A stretch of DNA of 64,000 nt from Youxingia wuxianensis. GTDB lineage: Bacteria; Bacillota; Clostridia; Oscillospirales; Ruminococcaceae. The stretch is taken from contig NZ_JACRTD010000004.1 in the NCBI RefSeq assembly GCF_014385085.1, positions 1-64,000 of the forward strand, in the 5' to 3' direction. Below are positions 17,510 through 26,611 of this stretch, piece by piece. Position 1 is the first letter of the stretch. Each line of letters opens with the position of its first letter. The position numbers and the translations under genes are program-made. The notes beneath the pieces are model-generated. The model saw nothing but the letters and a program-made list of their open reading frames with translations. It was not told the DNA's origin and did no database searches.

Positions 17510-19222
17510 TTATGCGGGGATATCTTGCGGTTGGCCGGTATTGGGTACCGCCTGGTGAAGTTGGAATGCGGATAAGGCGGGCTTTGCTTCACCCGGCAAC
17601 ATCCCGCTGTCCACCGCGCCGATATCCCGGTAGAAGATACGCACGCTCTGTCCGCTGCTGCGGGAGTATTTCTTCCCCCGTTCGCCGATCTCGATCCGCC
17701 GGATGAACAACCGCAGCAGGTCCGGCGTCAGCTCCTCTATGGCGGTGTACCGCTTGGCCTTCTCAATGAAGGCCTCCACGTTGGCGACAGAAGCCCGCAG
17801 TTCTTCCAGCCTGGCCTCCATCCTGGGGATGGCTTCCTCCAGCGCCTTCTGCTCGGCGTTGTAGTCGGCGGAGAGCATCCGGAACTGCTCGTTGGTCACC
17901 CGACCCAGCACATTGTCCTCGTAGAGCCGCTTGAACAGCGCCGACAGTTCCCCGCACCGTTTCTTCCCAGTGTCCAGTTCTTTTTGCAGCCGGGAGATCT
18001 CCCGACGCAGCTGGGCGCTGTTTTTCTGCTGGATGTACTCGGCAAACTGCCGCTCCTTCTTCCGGGCGAAGTGGGTGACCCTTTTCAGGTCGTCCAGAAC
18101 AATGGCTTTCAGGTCCCGTTCCAGGATCTGATGAGGCGTGCAGAACGCCTTCCCCTTCTTGCCATAGGTGGAGCACCGGAAGTAGTACTGATCCTCCCGC
18201 ATCTTCTCGGTCCGGCAGAGCACCAGATACCCGCCGCAGTCGGCGCAGTAGACCAGCCCAGAGAACAGCCCCGGCTCCTCCATATGCTTGGGCGCCCGGC
18301 GCTTGTGCCGGCGCACCTCCCGGACGATCTCCCAGAGCTCCTGGGTGATCAGGGGCTCATGGGTGTTCTCCACCAGCGCCTGCTCACTCTCCGGGCGCTT
18401 CACCTCCGCCTTGTTCTTGTAGGAGACGGTGGTGGTCCGCAGCCCCAGGGTATGCCCTCGGTAGACGATGTTGTCCAGGATGTGGGCCACCGACGCCCCC
18501 GACCAGCGGCAGGGCTGGCTGGTGTCCAATCCACAGAGGGCCGCTCCTGTCTGACGGAAGTAATAGTTGGAGGGGTTGAGCACCTGCTCCGCTGTCAGCT
18601 GCCGGGCGATCTGGCTGGGGCCTTTCCCGGCGGCGCAGAGGGAGAAGATCCGCTGTACCACCGGGGCGGTCACCTCATCCGGGACGATCTTCTTCGAATC
18701 CGGCGCCTTCTTTTTGTAGCCATAGGGCGGCGCGCCTCCGGTGCGCTCTCCCCGCTGGGCCTGCATCCGCTTGATCGCCCGCACCTTCTTGCTGCTTTCC
18801 TTTGCGTGCAGCTCGTTGGCCCAGTTGCGGATGGGGTTGAAATCATTGCTCCCCTCCACCAGGGAATCCACCCCGTCGTTCACCGCGATGAACCGCACCC
18901 CCTTCTGGGGAAAGTAGATCTCGGTGTAGTAGCCCACCTGGAGGTATTCCCGCCCCAGGCGGCTGAGGTCCTTGACAATCAAGGTCTCCACCTGCCCATT
19001 TTCGATCATCTCCACGATCTTCTTCCACGAGGGCCGCTCGAAGTTGGTCCCCGAGTATCCGTCATCCGCCAGGAACAGGGTGTTCTGAAACCCGTTTTCC
19101 CGGGCGTACTGCTCCAGCAGCAGGCGCTGGTTGTAGATGGAGTTGGACTCCCCCTGGCGTTCATCCTCCTGGCTGAGCCGGCCATAGAGGACGTTGTATT
19201 TCTGATTCTGGCTTGCCTTCAT
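17510..19222 (-). CDS. Large serine recombinase of E1 (TnpX-like, DUF4368)
   Basis: Numbered from ATG 19222 (nine bases after AAGGAGG), the 570-residue protein has a resolvase domain with catalytic Ser17 in YGRLSQED and VKDLSRLGREYLQVGYYTE. Then come a recombinase domain (RMQAQRGERTGGAPPYGYKKK), a zinc ribbon (YCADCGGYLVLC ... FCTPH), a coiled-coil region, and a C-terminal DUF4368-type end (LLRLFIRRIEIGERGKKYSRS). Its 3' end lies 75 bases from attL, the usual position. It would excise and insert E1 at GA-core sites. Confidence 0.92.
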   Translation of the reverse strand: MKASQNQKYNVLYGRLSQEDERQGESNSIYNQRLLLEQYARENGFQNTLFLADDGYSGTNFERPSWKKIVEMIENGQVETLIVKDLSRLGREYLQVGYYTEIYFPQKGVRFIAVNDGVDSLVEGSNDFNPIRNWANELHAKESSKKVRAIKRMQAQRGERTGGAPPYGYKKKAPDSKKIVPDEVTAPVVQRIFSLCAAGKGPSQIARQLTAEQVLNPSNYYFRQTGAALCGLDTSQPCRWSGASVAHILDNIVYRGHTLGLRTTTVSYKNKAEVKRPESEQALVENTHEPLITQELWEIVREVRRHKRRAPKHMEEPGLFSGLVYCADCGGYLVLCRTEKMREDQYYFRCSTYGKKGKAFCTPHQILERDLKAIVLDDLKRVTHFARKKERQFAEYIQQKNSAQLRREISRLQKELDTGKKRCGELSALFKRLYEDNVLGRVTNEQFRMLSADYNAEQKALEEAIPRMEARLEELRASVANVEAFIEKAKRYTAIEELTPDLLRLFIRRIEIGERGKKYSRSSGQSVRIFYRDIGAVDSGMLPGEAKPALSAFQLHQAVPNTGQPQDIPA

Positions 19223-19303
19223 CTTTCGCTGCCTCCTTTTCCCGGGCAAGCCGGTACGGCAACCACAGGATACCACACCGGCTTCCAAAAGTCCATCGGG
19301 AAC

Positions 19304-19603
19304 TCATACTCCACCGAGATCTTTTTGCAGCTGCCGGTCGATGTGGGAGAGCAGTTTGCCGGTGGGGGTGGAAGAGGTTTTCTCCCCTCCCTGGAAGACC
19401 GAGGCGATATGGAACACCTTCCCGCCGATCACCATCTCCCGTTTGCGCACCAGCTGGCCCGGGTACTCCCAGAGTTCCGTATCCGAAAACAGGGGTAGGA
19501 CCTCCCCTGATGGAAGCTCCTGCAGGGAGACTTCCTCCGGCCGGTACGCTCCCAGCATCCCGGTATCCCGCAAAGTTTCCCAGTCCTTCTTTTTCTTCTG
19601 CAT
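19304..19603 (-). CDS. Small conserved element protein, unknown function
   Basis: The 99-residue protein opens with a basic stretch MQKKKKDWETLRDTG and contains FSDTELWEYPGQLV and VFQGGEKTSSTPTGKLLSHIDRQL. I do not recognise a domain. AGGAGG is eight bases before the ATG. It sits 81 bases upstream of the recombinase and 18 bases downstream of the next small gene, so the three probably form an operon. Confidence 0.65.
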   Translation of the reverse strand: MQKKKKDWETLRDTGMLGAYRPEEVSLQELPSGEVLPLFSDTELWEYPGQLVRKREMVIGGKVFHIASVFQGGEKTSSTPTGKLLSHIDRQLQKDLGGV

Positions 19604-19621
19604 CCACTGGCCTCCTTCTTC

Positions 19622-20029
19622 CTACTGGTCGCCGCCCCGTTGGTATTCCACCACATCCTTCAGGGAGATGCTGCCGTTGGTTTTCTTGATCTCCCGGACG
19701 CAGAGGGCCCGGAGTTTTTCCAAAAGTTCCGGATCAATCTCCATGGCGGTGGCGAAGAGGTGCATCATCATATCCACCTCCACCGCCAGCTTGAAGAGCA
19801 GGCGGGCGGTACGGTTTTCCGAATCCTGTACCGTTCCCCGGAACGCGGAGACTAACATCGGGGACAGGATATTCGCTACCTCTCCACTTTGCAGATAGGC
19901 GCAGTAGTGGAGAAGCGCCTTCTCCACAAACTCATTCTGGCTGCGGCAGTTGGCAAGGGGGATTGCCGCCTTGACTGCCTGATCGGTTTTCTCTGAAATG
20001 CGCATCTGGAATCGGACTTTCTGTTCCAT
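19622..20029 (-). CDS. Small protein with ribbon-helix-helix-like N-terminus
   Basis: The 135-residue protein begins VRFQMRISEKTDQAVKAAIPLANCRSQNEFVEKALLHY. This beta-strand plus two-helix pattern is typical of Arc/CopG or MobC-like DNA-binding proteins. The remainder is helical (TARLLFKLAVEVDMMMHLFATAMEI). AAGGAGG precedes the ATG. It may regulate the recombinase operon or recognise the element ends. Confidence 0.65.
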   Translation of the reverse strand: MEQKVRFQMRISEKTDQAVKAAIPLANCRSQNEFVEKALLHYCAYLQSGEVANILSPMLVSAFRGTVQDSENRTARLLFKLAVEVDMMMHLFATAMEIDPELLEKLRALCVREIKKTNGSISLKDVVEYQRGGDQ

Positions 20030-20397
20030 GTAAACAACCTCCTTTTTCGTTTAGAATGTCATTTGTCGCTATCGAAAAATGGCTTTCCATCGGGACTTTT
20101 CGCCGGGTTGATGTCGGAAGTGATGGCAAAAGGCTTTTGATGATGCCATATCCGTATTTCAAACCTTTTGCGGTAAAACCCCGTGTTTTAGCCGTTTCCC
20201 CGGTCCGCATCGCGGGCCGGTGTGAGGGGCGGTGATGCCACCGCTTTATCCTGCTCACATATCGACCAGCGCAAATTGCCCCAAACCGGCTGGAAATCCC
20301 CGGCTGCTCAACGCCCGGCACAAACCGGCCAAAGGGCTGCTACATCGCTTGGGAGGGTGTTTCCCCAGCCCGAGGTGCAGAGCGGGCACACAGGCCT
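20030..20397. other. Intergenic 368 bases in E1, possible origin region
   Basis: No gene is supported here. It separates the recombinase operon from the RepA-like ATPase and must hold the promoter of the former. I searched by eye for iterons and saw none that were convincing. Confidence 0.3.
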
Positions 20398-21462
20398 TCA
20401 CAGTGGCGTAGGCTGCGCCGGTGACAGGTGTGACGGCTGTGACAGCAAATCGGATACTGGCTCTGTCCCATTTTTCCCGTCACTCCCGTCACTGCTGTCA
20501 CAGCGCAGGTGAAGAGAACGGCTCTCCCGGGTGCGGCTGGCTGTGATGTGAACCCCCAATTTGTCCAGTTCCCCAGTATACCGGGCCAGCTTTTTGGAGA
20601 GGACGCTGGGCTGTACCGGCTCCCCGGCATAACCCTCCCACAGCATTGCCAGCTCGGTGGCAGTGCCATCGAAGCTCTCAAGGCCCTTGAGAAATTCCGC
20701 CAGGCGGAGGACTTCCATCGAAACAGGTTCCTGTTTCTGCTCCTCCAGCGGCTCTGTCAGCAGCCAGCGGCAGTTCTGAAACTTCAGGTGCAGTTCCTGG
20801 TACTCCACATCCCGACCAACACAGTGGAGCGTCGCTTCCACACTGCTTCTTCCCTGTTTCAGGAGGACGAGGTTGGTGTCCGCTACTCCGCTGATACCTG
20901 TGGTACCGGAGATCCGGTTGAAGGGATCGTCATCCTGCATCTTGCGGATATGGTGGATGACCAGGATGGCGACCCGATATCGGTCCGCCAATGCTTTCAG
21001 CGAGGAGAGGTCCTGATAGTCGTTGGCATAAGGATTGGCGGCGGCGCTGGATACTCGCACCTTCTGCAGAGTATCGATGACTACCAGCACGGTGTCCCGG
21101 TGCATCTGGAGGAACGCTTCGATCTGCTCCTCCAGCCCTTTGCCGATATTGCCGGCCATGGTGGCGAAGTGCAGCGCGGCAGGCGCGTTCTCGGTGAGTT
21201 GAAACAGCCGGCCCTGGATGCGGGAGAGGCTGTCCTCCAGACAGAGATAGAGGACGGTCCCCCGGACGGTGGTCAAACCCCAGACCGGCTCCCCTTTCGC
21301 AACGCACAGGCAGAGCCAGAGGGCCAGCCAGCTTTTCCCCACCTTGGAGGCGCCTGCCAGGATGTGCAGCCCCTGGGGCAGCAGCCGCTCCACCACGAAC
21401 TGGTTGGCGGGCAGTGGTGTGGAGAGCAGGGTATCGGCGTCTACGGTTTTCAGCTTCTGCAT
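20398..21462 (-). CDS. RepA-like AAA/RecA-fold ATPase
   Basis: The 354-residue protein has Walker A GASKVGKS (37-44), Walker B VLVVIDTLQKV, then HHIRKMQDDDPFNRISGTTGISGVADTNLVLLK, which is the plasmid RepA/AAA_25 helicase pattern. The C-terminal third contains a probable winged helix (LWEGYAGEPVQPSVLSKKLARY). It probably assists replication or maintenance of the excised circle. AGAGGTGA precedes the ATG. It is divergent from the DUF6076 gene. Confidence 0.8.
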   Translation of the reverse strand: MQKLKTVDADTLLSTPLPANQFVVERLLPQGLHILAGASKVGKSWLALWLCLCVAKGEPVWGLTTVRGTVLYLCLEDSLSRIQGRLFQLTENAPAALHFATMAGNIGKGLEEQIEAFLQMHRDTVLVVIDTLQKVRVSSAAANPYANDYQDLSSLKALADRYRVAILVIHHIRKMQDDDPFNRISGTTGISGVADTNLVLLKQGRSSVEATLHCVGRDVEYQELHLKFQNCRWLLTEPLEEQKQEPVSMEVLRLAEFLKGLESFDGTATELAMLWEGYAGEPVQPSVLSKKLARYTGELDKLGVHITASRTRESRSLHLRCDSSDGSDGKNGTEPVSDLLSQPSHLSPAQPTPL

Positions 21463-21529
21463 GAAATCACCTCTTTCGAGATCGTAACAGACAAATTGAT
21501 TTTCGAGAGATTTCAGTGTAGCACCTTCC

Positions 21530-21571
21530 TTGACTTTTTACAATAGGGAATGTATCATCTTATCAGATACA
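21530..21571 (+). promoter_or_regulatory. Promoter and operator-like repeat of DUF6076 gene
   Basis: TTGACT (21530-21535), 17-base spacing and TATCAT (21553-21558) form a good promoter. The inverted repeat TGTATC / GATACA (21551-21556 and 21566-21571) overlaps the -10 and may be an operator. Confidence 0.6.
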
Positions 21572-21612
21572 CTATATCAGGGCAGATAGATTCTCGATTA
21601 GGAGGGACACAC

Positions 21613-22689
21613 ATGGGCGTTTTGGGAAAGGATATCTTCGACCTGTCCCGGCCCCGGACCAGCACCAGAGTGCGGTTCGGGGAGGAGGGCTACTGGGTGG
21701 AGGATGTCCCGGAGATGCAGATATATGGCTCCATCCTCACCGAGATTCTGAACCTGGACCTTGCCCCTTTCCAGGCGGCGGTGGATGCCGTGGATCAGGT
21801 GATTGAGAAACAGGACAGGGATACCGCGCCCCGGGCGTTTATGGATCTCTGCGGGGCAGTGGGGACGCTGCCTCTCTACCGGCTGTACCGGGAGGATCTA
21901 CGCTTCTTTAGCAAGATGCAGGTGGAGCGGTTTGTGGTGGGAGAGGCCCGGGATGCCTTTGGGGAATTTGTCCTGGAAGGGGATTCCCGGCTGCTGGAGT
22001 TTGCCCGGCGCACCCTGGTGGAGCTTGCCGATATCCAGGAGCGGTATGGATGGTTCCTGGGGCGGCTGTCCGAGGGGCCGGTGGTGGAAAAGAAAAAGGG
22101 CCAGAGGAAAGAACCTCTGGCCCAGCAAATGCTGGCGCGGCATTTGGAGCCCTATGTGAGTGGAGTGAGCCTGGGGGCGGACCTCAGGGTGGATGCCCCT
22201 CGAGTGGACATCCAGTATGAGGTGCTGGATCTTCCCGGGCAGGAGCCGGTGCTGGTGGAGAAGATCTCCTTTTCCCGGCTCCTGGACTTTGTGTATGTGG
22301 AGTGCATGCGGGGGATGCAGAAGGGGTTTGTGCCCAAGCGGTGCGCCAACTGCGGGCGGTGGTTTTTGCAGAGGCCTGGGGCAACCTTCGCCTACTGCGA
22401 CGGTATCGCCCCAGGGGAGACGGAACGCACCTGCCGGGAGATCGGGGCCATTTCCAACTTCCGGGAGAAGGTGAAAAACAGCGAGATCTGGCAGCTCCAC
22501 CAGCGGGCCTACAAGAAGTATTTCGCCCGAACGCGCAAGGGGACCATGAGCCGGGCGGAGTTTGAGATCTGGTCCCGGGAGGCGGAACAGCTCCGGGACA
22601 GAGCGCTGGAGGAATATGACCGGGAGAGGGACGCGGAGAAGAAGGATACCATTGTGCAGCGGTTGAAAGAACAGCTCAACCGTATCTGA
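21613..22689 (+). CDS. DUF6076-type zinc-ribbon protein
   Basis: I place the start at ATG 21613 (MGVLGKDIFDL), downstream of the promoter and after GGAGGG; this gives 358 residues. A zinc-knuckle-like stretch lies near residues 238-275: KRCANCGRWFLQRPG followed by YCDGIAP and TCREIG. The C-terminus is a charged helix. The architecture matches element-borne DUF6076 proteins of Firmicutes, whose function is unknown. Confidence 0.65.
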   Translation: MGVLGKDIFDLSRPRTSTRVRFGEEGYWVEDVPEMQIYGSILTEILNLDLAPFQAAVDAVDQVIEKQDRDTAPRAFMDLCGAVGTLPLYRLYREDLRFFSKMQVERFVVGEARDAFGEFVLEGDSRLLEFARRTLVELADIQERYGWFLGRLSEGPVVEKKKGQRKEPLAQQMLARHLEPYVSGVSLGADLRVDAPRVDIQYEVLDLPGQEPVLVEKISFSRLLDFVYVECMRGMQKGFVPKRCANCGRWFLQRPGATFAYCDGIAPGETERTCREIGAISNFREKVKNSEIWQLHQRAYKKYFARTRKGTMSRAEFEIWSREAEQLRDRALEEYDRERDAEKKDTIVQRLKEQLNRI

Positions 22690-22699
22690 ACAGACAAGA

Positions 22700-22724
22700 G
22701 GCCCAGGGCGTTTGCCCTGGACCT
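22700..22724. terminator. Hairpin between convergent genes in E1
   Basis: CCAGGGC (22703-22709) and GCCCTGG (22714-22720) with loop GTTT lie between the convergent DUF6076 and surface-protein genes. Confidence 0.5.
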
Positions 22725-22740
22725 TCGCTTTATGCTGGGA

Positions 22741-25410
22741 TTATGCCTGTTTTTTCCGCTTCCAGAACCATACCCCGCCACCGGCTGCTGCCGCCAGCAC
22801 TGCAACTACGCCCGCAATCCACAGGCCGCTTGTGCCGCTTTCCTCTGTGGTGCTGGTGGTGACTGTCTCCTCCGGCTCGTAGATACCGGGGAGGGTCTGC
22901 TCGACGCCTTCCTCGGCCAGCTCCGGCGTCTCGGCCAGGCCTCGCTGAGGGGCGGTGACCTCCGGCTCACCCGCCGGGGTGGTGACGGCCGGGGCCGTTA
23001 CCTCCAGGATGCCGCCGGTCTCGGGATTGACCTTGTCCGGGTCAGCGACGGGTGCCTTCGGCTCTGCCTCAAAGGTCATGTCCTCCAGGTAGGAGAGGGG
23101 ATAGTAAATGCGGTTTTGCTCGTTGAGGGCCGCTGCCGACGGGATGATGATGTCCTCCCCGCCGTTCCAGGTGATGTGCAGCGTCACGTTGTCGGTGTTC
23201 CGCAAAGCCTCCATCACCGACCAGGGCATCCGGTCATAGGTGCGGGCATTGGCCTTCACGGTGTCGCCCGGGTCAGCGTGCCGGATCTCATCCCGGACGT
23301 CCATCCAGAAGTCGTACTCTCTCTCCCGGTAGCTGGAACCGCCGGAGGAGCCGCCGCTGCTGGAATTGCGGTCAAAGACGGCCTTGACGGTCACATGTTC
23401 GGCGGGCATGGTAAACTGGTTGCCGCTGATGGTAGCGCCGCCGGAAACGATCTCCCACCGCTCAAAATGATAGCCGCTGTCGGGGTCGGCGGTCAGGGTA
23501 ACGGTCGTTCCTGCCGGGGCGGTGGCCGGGGACGCGGACGCGGTGCCGTTGCCGTCCGTCTGCACCGTCACAGTGTACTGCACCGGATTCACGGTCACCG
23601 TGCAGGTATCCGTAAAGTCGCCGTCTGCCGTGGTGACGGTAATGGTGGCAGTGCCCGCATCCACGGCGGTGACCTTGCCGTCTGCGTCCACGGTGGCGAC
23701 GCTTGTGTTGCTACTTTCCCACGTCACGTTTTTGTTGGTGGCATTGTCCGGCGTGATGGTAGCGGTGAGGGTTTCGCTTTCATTTACGTCAAGGGTCAAG
23801 CTGGTCTTGTCCAGCTTGACTTCCGTAACCTTGTAGACTACGCCGCTTTGAGGCACATTTCCTTTCAACTCGCCGCCGTTTACGGTCAGCGTTGTACCCT
23901 CCGGGATAGTCAGGCTCGCCCCGCTGGGAATATTCAGGCTCTCGCCCTCGCCGATGGTCAAATTCTCCTGCAATTCCACACTGCCGTACACGGTGCCTGC
24001 TTTACTGTCGGAAAGATCAAGACCAAAGACGATACCAACACTGCCATCAGTAGGGGATACCCCACTGAGATTCCCAATATATCCGGCGCCGATCCCACCC
24101 CCTCTTGCGTCCACGATGGCACTGTTGCTGATGGTTAAGGTCGTAGTATTAGGAACGGTACCACTGCCGCTAGAATCATATAGAATCCCTGGAGACCCGC
24201 TGGCAGTCAGGCTGCCGCCGTCCACAGTCAGAGAGGCGGTCGAACTTTCGCGGGATTGCACATTGACACCACGACTGGTCCCCGTTGCTTCAACCTTGGC
24301 GTTCTGGATAAACAAAGCGCCATTGCCGTTGTTGCTCTGAACCCAGATGCCAGTCTGACTGGCGCTGGCAGTCATACTGCCGCTGCCCGTGATGGTCAGG
24401 GTGGCTCCGCCAGTAGAATTGGTCAACACATAGATCCCCTTGCCGACCTCTGCGATTGTATTGGTGCCCTCCAACTGGATGGTCAACTCCGCAGCGCCGT
24501 TCTGATTGTGCACGCCAATGGCAGCGCCAGCGATAAAAGTGCTGGTATCCGTAGACACGCTCTCTTTAATTGTGGCGTTGTGCAAGGTCAGGGTATTGGT
24601 AGCTGTGTTGTAATGGATATAGTTATTTGACGGTTTGCCTTCCTCGTTGTATTGGGTGACATTTCCCGCACTGTCTGTTGTCCAGTAGCCAGCGGTAGAT
24701 ATTAGCACACCACCTACATAAAGCACCTGTCCGCTCGGCGCAGCCGCCAGCGCCGTGACGGGCAGCGCGTTGGACAGGGTGGCAGGCTGGGCTTCCAAGC
24801 CCTTGCAGGCGGTGGGCTCTGCGCCCTCGGCCCCGCACACCGGGCAATCCCCATTGATTTCTTCCCCGGTGCAGAGGGTTTCACAGATACATTCTTCCGG
24901 CTGTGCATCGGACGGAGCTGCCGTGTCCCCGCTGTCCTGGGCGTTGCAGACTTCACAGACAAAGGCGCAGGGGGTTCCCGCTGTGGCGGGAACATAGCCG
25001 CAAGCCTCGTCATGCTCATGCTTGCAGTCCAAAACCTCCGTGATACAACCGCTTTCCTCGCTGCATACATAGGTGCAGGCCGTCGGGTCGGCTTCCTCCG
25101 GCTGGGACGGGGTGGCGGTGTTCTCCGACACGCTCTGGGCCGGGCAGCACTCCGGGCTGTGTTCATGGACACACTCGGTCACAAGCTGGTAGCAGTCCTC
25201 GTCATGTTCATGGGCGCAGGGGATTTCCACTGTCCCCTCGGTGTAGCCGCAAGCCTCGTCATGGCTTGGGTGGTGTTCGCACAGGGCGCTTTGGGCCTGT
25301 GTGCTTGGCACCAGTGGCGTGCCGCTGTCCCCCTCGGCAAAGGCCACCATGGGCAGCGCGGACATCATCACACACAAGCTGGCAAGCACCGCAAAAAATC
25401 GCTTCTTCAT
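22741..25410 (-). CDS. Large cell-surface protein with Cys/His repeats, beta-helix and Big_2 domain
   Basis: The 889-residue protein has a signal peptide (MKKRFFAVLASLCVMMSALP...AFA). Residues about 44-200 hold repeated Cys/His modules such as CEHHPSHDEACGY, CAHEHDEDC and CKHEHDEACGY. A long parallel beta-helix-like region follows (about 225-520), then a Big_2 domain (KLDKTSLTLDVNESETLTATI ...), and an InlB-type repeat (YTVTVQTDGNGTASASPATA). The C-terminus is a transmembrane segment and KRKKQA; I see no LPXTG motif. It is probably an adhesin or metal-binding surface protein, co-transcribed after tetR and a small membrane gene. Confidence 0.8.
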   Translation of the reverse strand: MKKRFFAVLASLCVMMSALPMVAFAEGDSGTPLVPSTQAQSALCEHHPSHDEACGYTEGTVEIPCAHEHDEDCYQLVTECVHEHSPECCPAQSVSENTATPSQPEEADPTACTYVCSEESGCITEVLDCKHEHDEACGYVPATAGTPCAFVCEVCNAQDSGDTAAPSDAQPEECICETLCTGEEINGDCPVCGAEGAEPTACKGLEAQPATLSNALPVTALAAAPSGQVLYVGGVLISTAGYWTTDSAGNVTQYNEEGKPSNNYIHYNTATNTLTLHNATIKESVSTDTSTFIAGAAIGVHNQNGAAELTIQLEGTNTIAEVGKGIYVLTNSTGGATLTITGSGSMTASASQTGIWVQSNNGNGALFIQNAKVEATGTSRGVNVQSRESSTASLTVDGGSLTASGSPGILYDSSGSGTVPNTTTLTISNSAIVDARGGGIGAGYIGNLSGVSPTDGSVGIVFGLDLSDSKAGTVYGSVELQENLTIGEGESLNIPSGASLTIPEGTTLTVNGGELKGNVPQSGVVYKVTEVKLDKTSLTLDVNESETLTATITPDNATNKNVTWESSNTSVATVDADGKVTAVDAGTATITVTTADGDFTDTCTVTVNPVQYTVTVQTDGNGTASASPATAPAGTTVTLTADPDSGYHFERWEIVSGGATISGNQFTMPAEHVTVKAVFDRNSSSGGSSGGSSYREREYDFWMDVRDEIRHADPGDTVKANARTYDRMPWSVMEALRNTDNVTLHITWNGGEDIIIPSAAALNEQNRIYYPLSYLEDMTFEAEPKAPVADPDKVNPETGGILEVTAPAVTTPAGEPEVTAPQRGLAETPELAEEGVEQTLPGIYEPEETVTTSTTEESGTSGLWIAGVVAVLAAAAGGGVWFWKRKKQA

Positions 25411-25434
25411 GTCGTTTCCTCCTGTGTTCTGGCC

Positions 25435-25602
25435 TCACTGGTTGATCGCGCTTCCCCGGCGGAGTGCCATGGCCCCCAGCACTGCCCCAACCAAAAAGGC
25501 GGCTGCCGTCAGTCCGGCGGCGATCCACCGCAGACGTTTTTGTTGCTGCTTTGCCCGGACGCGCTCCTTTACCGCTGCGACGCGGGCCTCAGTTGTCATC
25601 AT
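25435..25602 (-). CDS. Small single-pass membrane protein (55 residues)
   Basis: ATG at 25602 overlaps the tetR stop codon as ATGA and follows AGGAGGG. The protein has a basic N-terminal helix (EARVAAVKERVRAKQQQKR), one hydrophobic segment (WIAAGLTAAAFLVGAVLGAMAL) and the tail RRGSAINQ. It lies between tetR and the surface-protein gene, with about 25 bases to the latter. It may help surface-protein export or anchoring. Function is not known. Confidence 0.7.
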   Translation of the reverse strand: MMTTEARVAAVKERVRAKQQQKRLRWIAAGLTAAAFLVGAVLGAMALRRGSAINQ

Positions 25603-26216
25603 AGGGCGTTCCCTCCTGCTTTCCCGTTGGGGTTTTCCATGGGATTCTGCTGCTGTGCGCCCATAAACGCCCCCAGGGAGGTGCGGATGGCGCCCAGCTG
25701 CAGCTGTAAATACGCCTCGTCCTCAAACATGGCGTAGTGGACGCAGGCCCGGACAAAGACGTAGATCATACCCTGGATAAAGTCCGCCGGCATTCCCAGC
25801 TTGCCGGAGAGCAGCTGGGCGTACTGGTGATAGCGGACACTCACGCCCCGGAAAAATTCAATCCCGTGTTCCCGGTACCGGGGGCTGGCATAGACCTGGT
25901 ACATAAAGCGGTATTTTTCCCCGTGGAGCTTTGCCGTGATGTAGGGCATCTCCCGCAGGAACCGCTCGATGTCCTTGAAGCTCCGGGGCGCCCGGGCCAT
26001 GAAATCGTCCTCCACCTTGGCCATGCAGTGGGCGGTGGAGTCGATGACGATGTTGTCCTTGCTGCCAAAGTAGTAGAGCAAGTTGCCGTTGGTGACGCCG
26101 CAGGCCTCCGCCAACATTTTCAGGCTGGTCCGCTCCAGCCCGTTTTTGCAAAAGACCTCAAAGCAGGTCTCCAGAAAAGCGATCCGCCGCTCGGGGATGC
26201 CTTTTTCATTTGCCAT
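25599..26216 (-). CDS. TetR-family transcriptional regulator
   Basis: The 205-residue protein has a TetR helix-turn-helix (RIAFLETCFEVFCKNGLERTSLKMLAEACGVTNGNLLYYFGSK split here only by reading) and a helical ligand domain. It heads an operon with the 55-residue membrane protein and the surface protein, overlapping the former by four bases, and probably controls that operon. A hairpin and a 13-unit TCTGC repeat lie upstream of its start. Confidence 0.85.
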   Translation of the reverse strand: MANEKGIPERRIAFLETCFEVFCKNGLERTSLKMLAEACGVTNGNLLYYFGSKDNIVIDSTAHCMAKVEDDFMARAPRSFKDIERFLREMPYITAKLHGEKYRFMYQVYASPRYREHGIEFFRGVSVRYHQYAQLLSGKLGMPADFIQGMIYVFVRACVHYAMFEDEAYLQLQLGAIRTSLGAFMGAQQQNPMENPNGKAGGNAL

Positions 26217-26292
26217 AGGAACCCTCCCTTATACCTGATTGACCGAGCAGTGAATACATGGCAAAAAATTCGCGCCGCCTTCCGGACAACGC

Positions 26293-26337
26293 AAAAAGGC
26301 GTATCCCGCCCGTTTTCCACGGGCAGAATACGCCTTG
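26293..26337 (-). terminator. Hairpin in the leader of tetR
   Basis: AAGGCGTAT/ATACGCCTT with inner GCCCGT/ACGGGC form a strong stem. On the reverse strand it is followed by TTTTT, so it could attenuate transcription that starts upstream of tetR. Confidence 0.6.
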
Positions 26338-26383
26338 GTTTTGATATTCCGTTTTTGGGCAGCAAAAGGGGCAGAGTTTAGCT

Positions 26384-26448
26384 TCTGCTCTGCTCTGCTC
26401 TGCTCTGCTCTGCTCTGCTCTGCTCTGCTCTGCTCTGCTCTGCTCTGC
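26384..26448. repeat. Pentanucleotide tandem repeat, 13 copies of TCTGC
   Basis: Thirteen uninterrupted TCTGC units (GCAGA on the reverse strand) lie about 170 bases upstream of tetR. It is not inside any supported gene. Such a tract can change length by slippage. Confidence 0.95.
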
Positions 26449-26611
26449 TAATTGTCCAACGGATCTGCATCTTTGTCAACCTCTGTGATGAAAAAAGGTT
26501 ACCAAACTTTTGGCCGTTTTTTCGTCACCGGGACGGCGGCGAACTACACTTTTATTCTACTGGTTTCCGACCTGATTGTAAAGGGGAGAAGGGGGTGTTT
26601 TGGCGTGTCTT

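Noticed and set aside
17984..19498. 504-codon open frame on the plus strand
   Set aside because: It is antisense to the serine recombinase in GC-rich DNA, has no ribosome site, and its translation is low-complexity Leu/Pro/Val-rich.
22732..24138. 468-codon open frame on the plus strand
   Set aside because: It is antisense to the large surface protein; codon use and composition fit a shadow frame.
26384..26448. Possible CRISPR or origin iterons
   Set aside because: The units are 5 bases without spacers; it is a simple tandem repeat.
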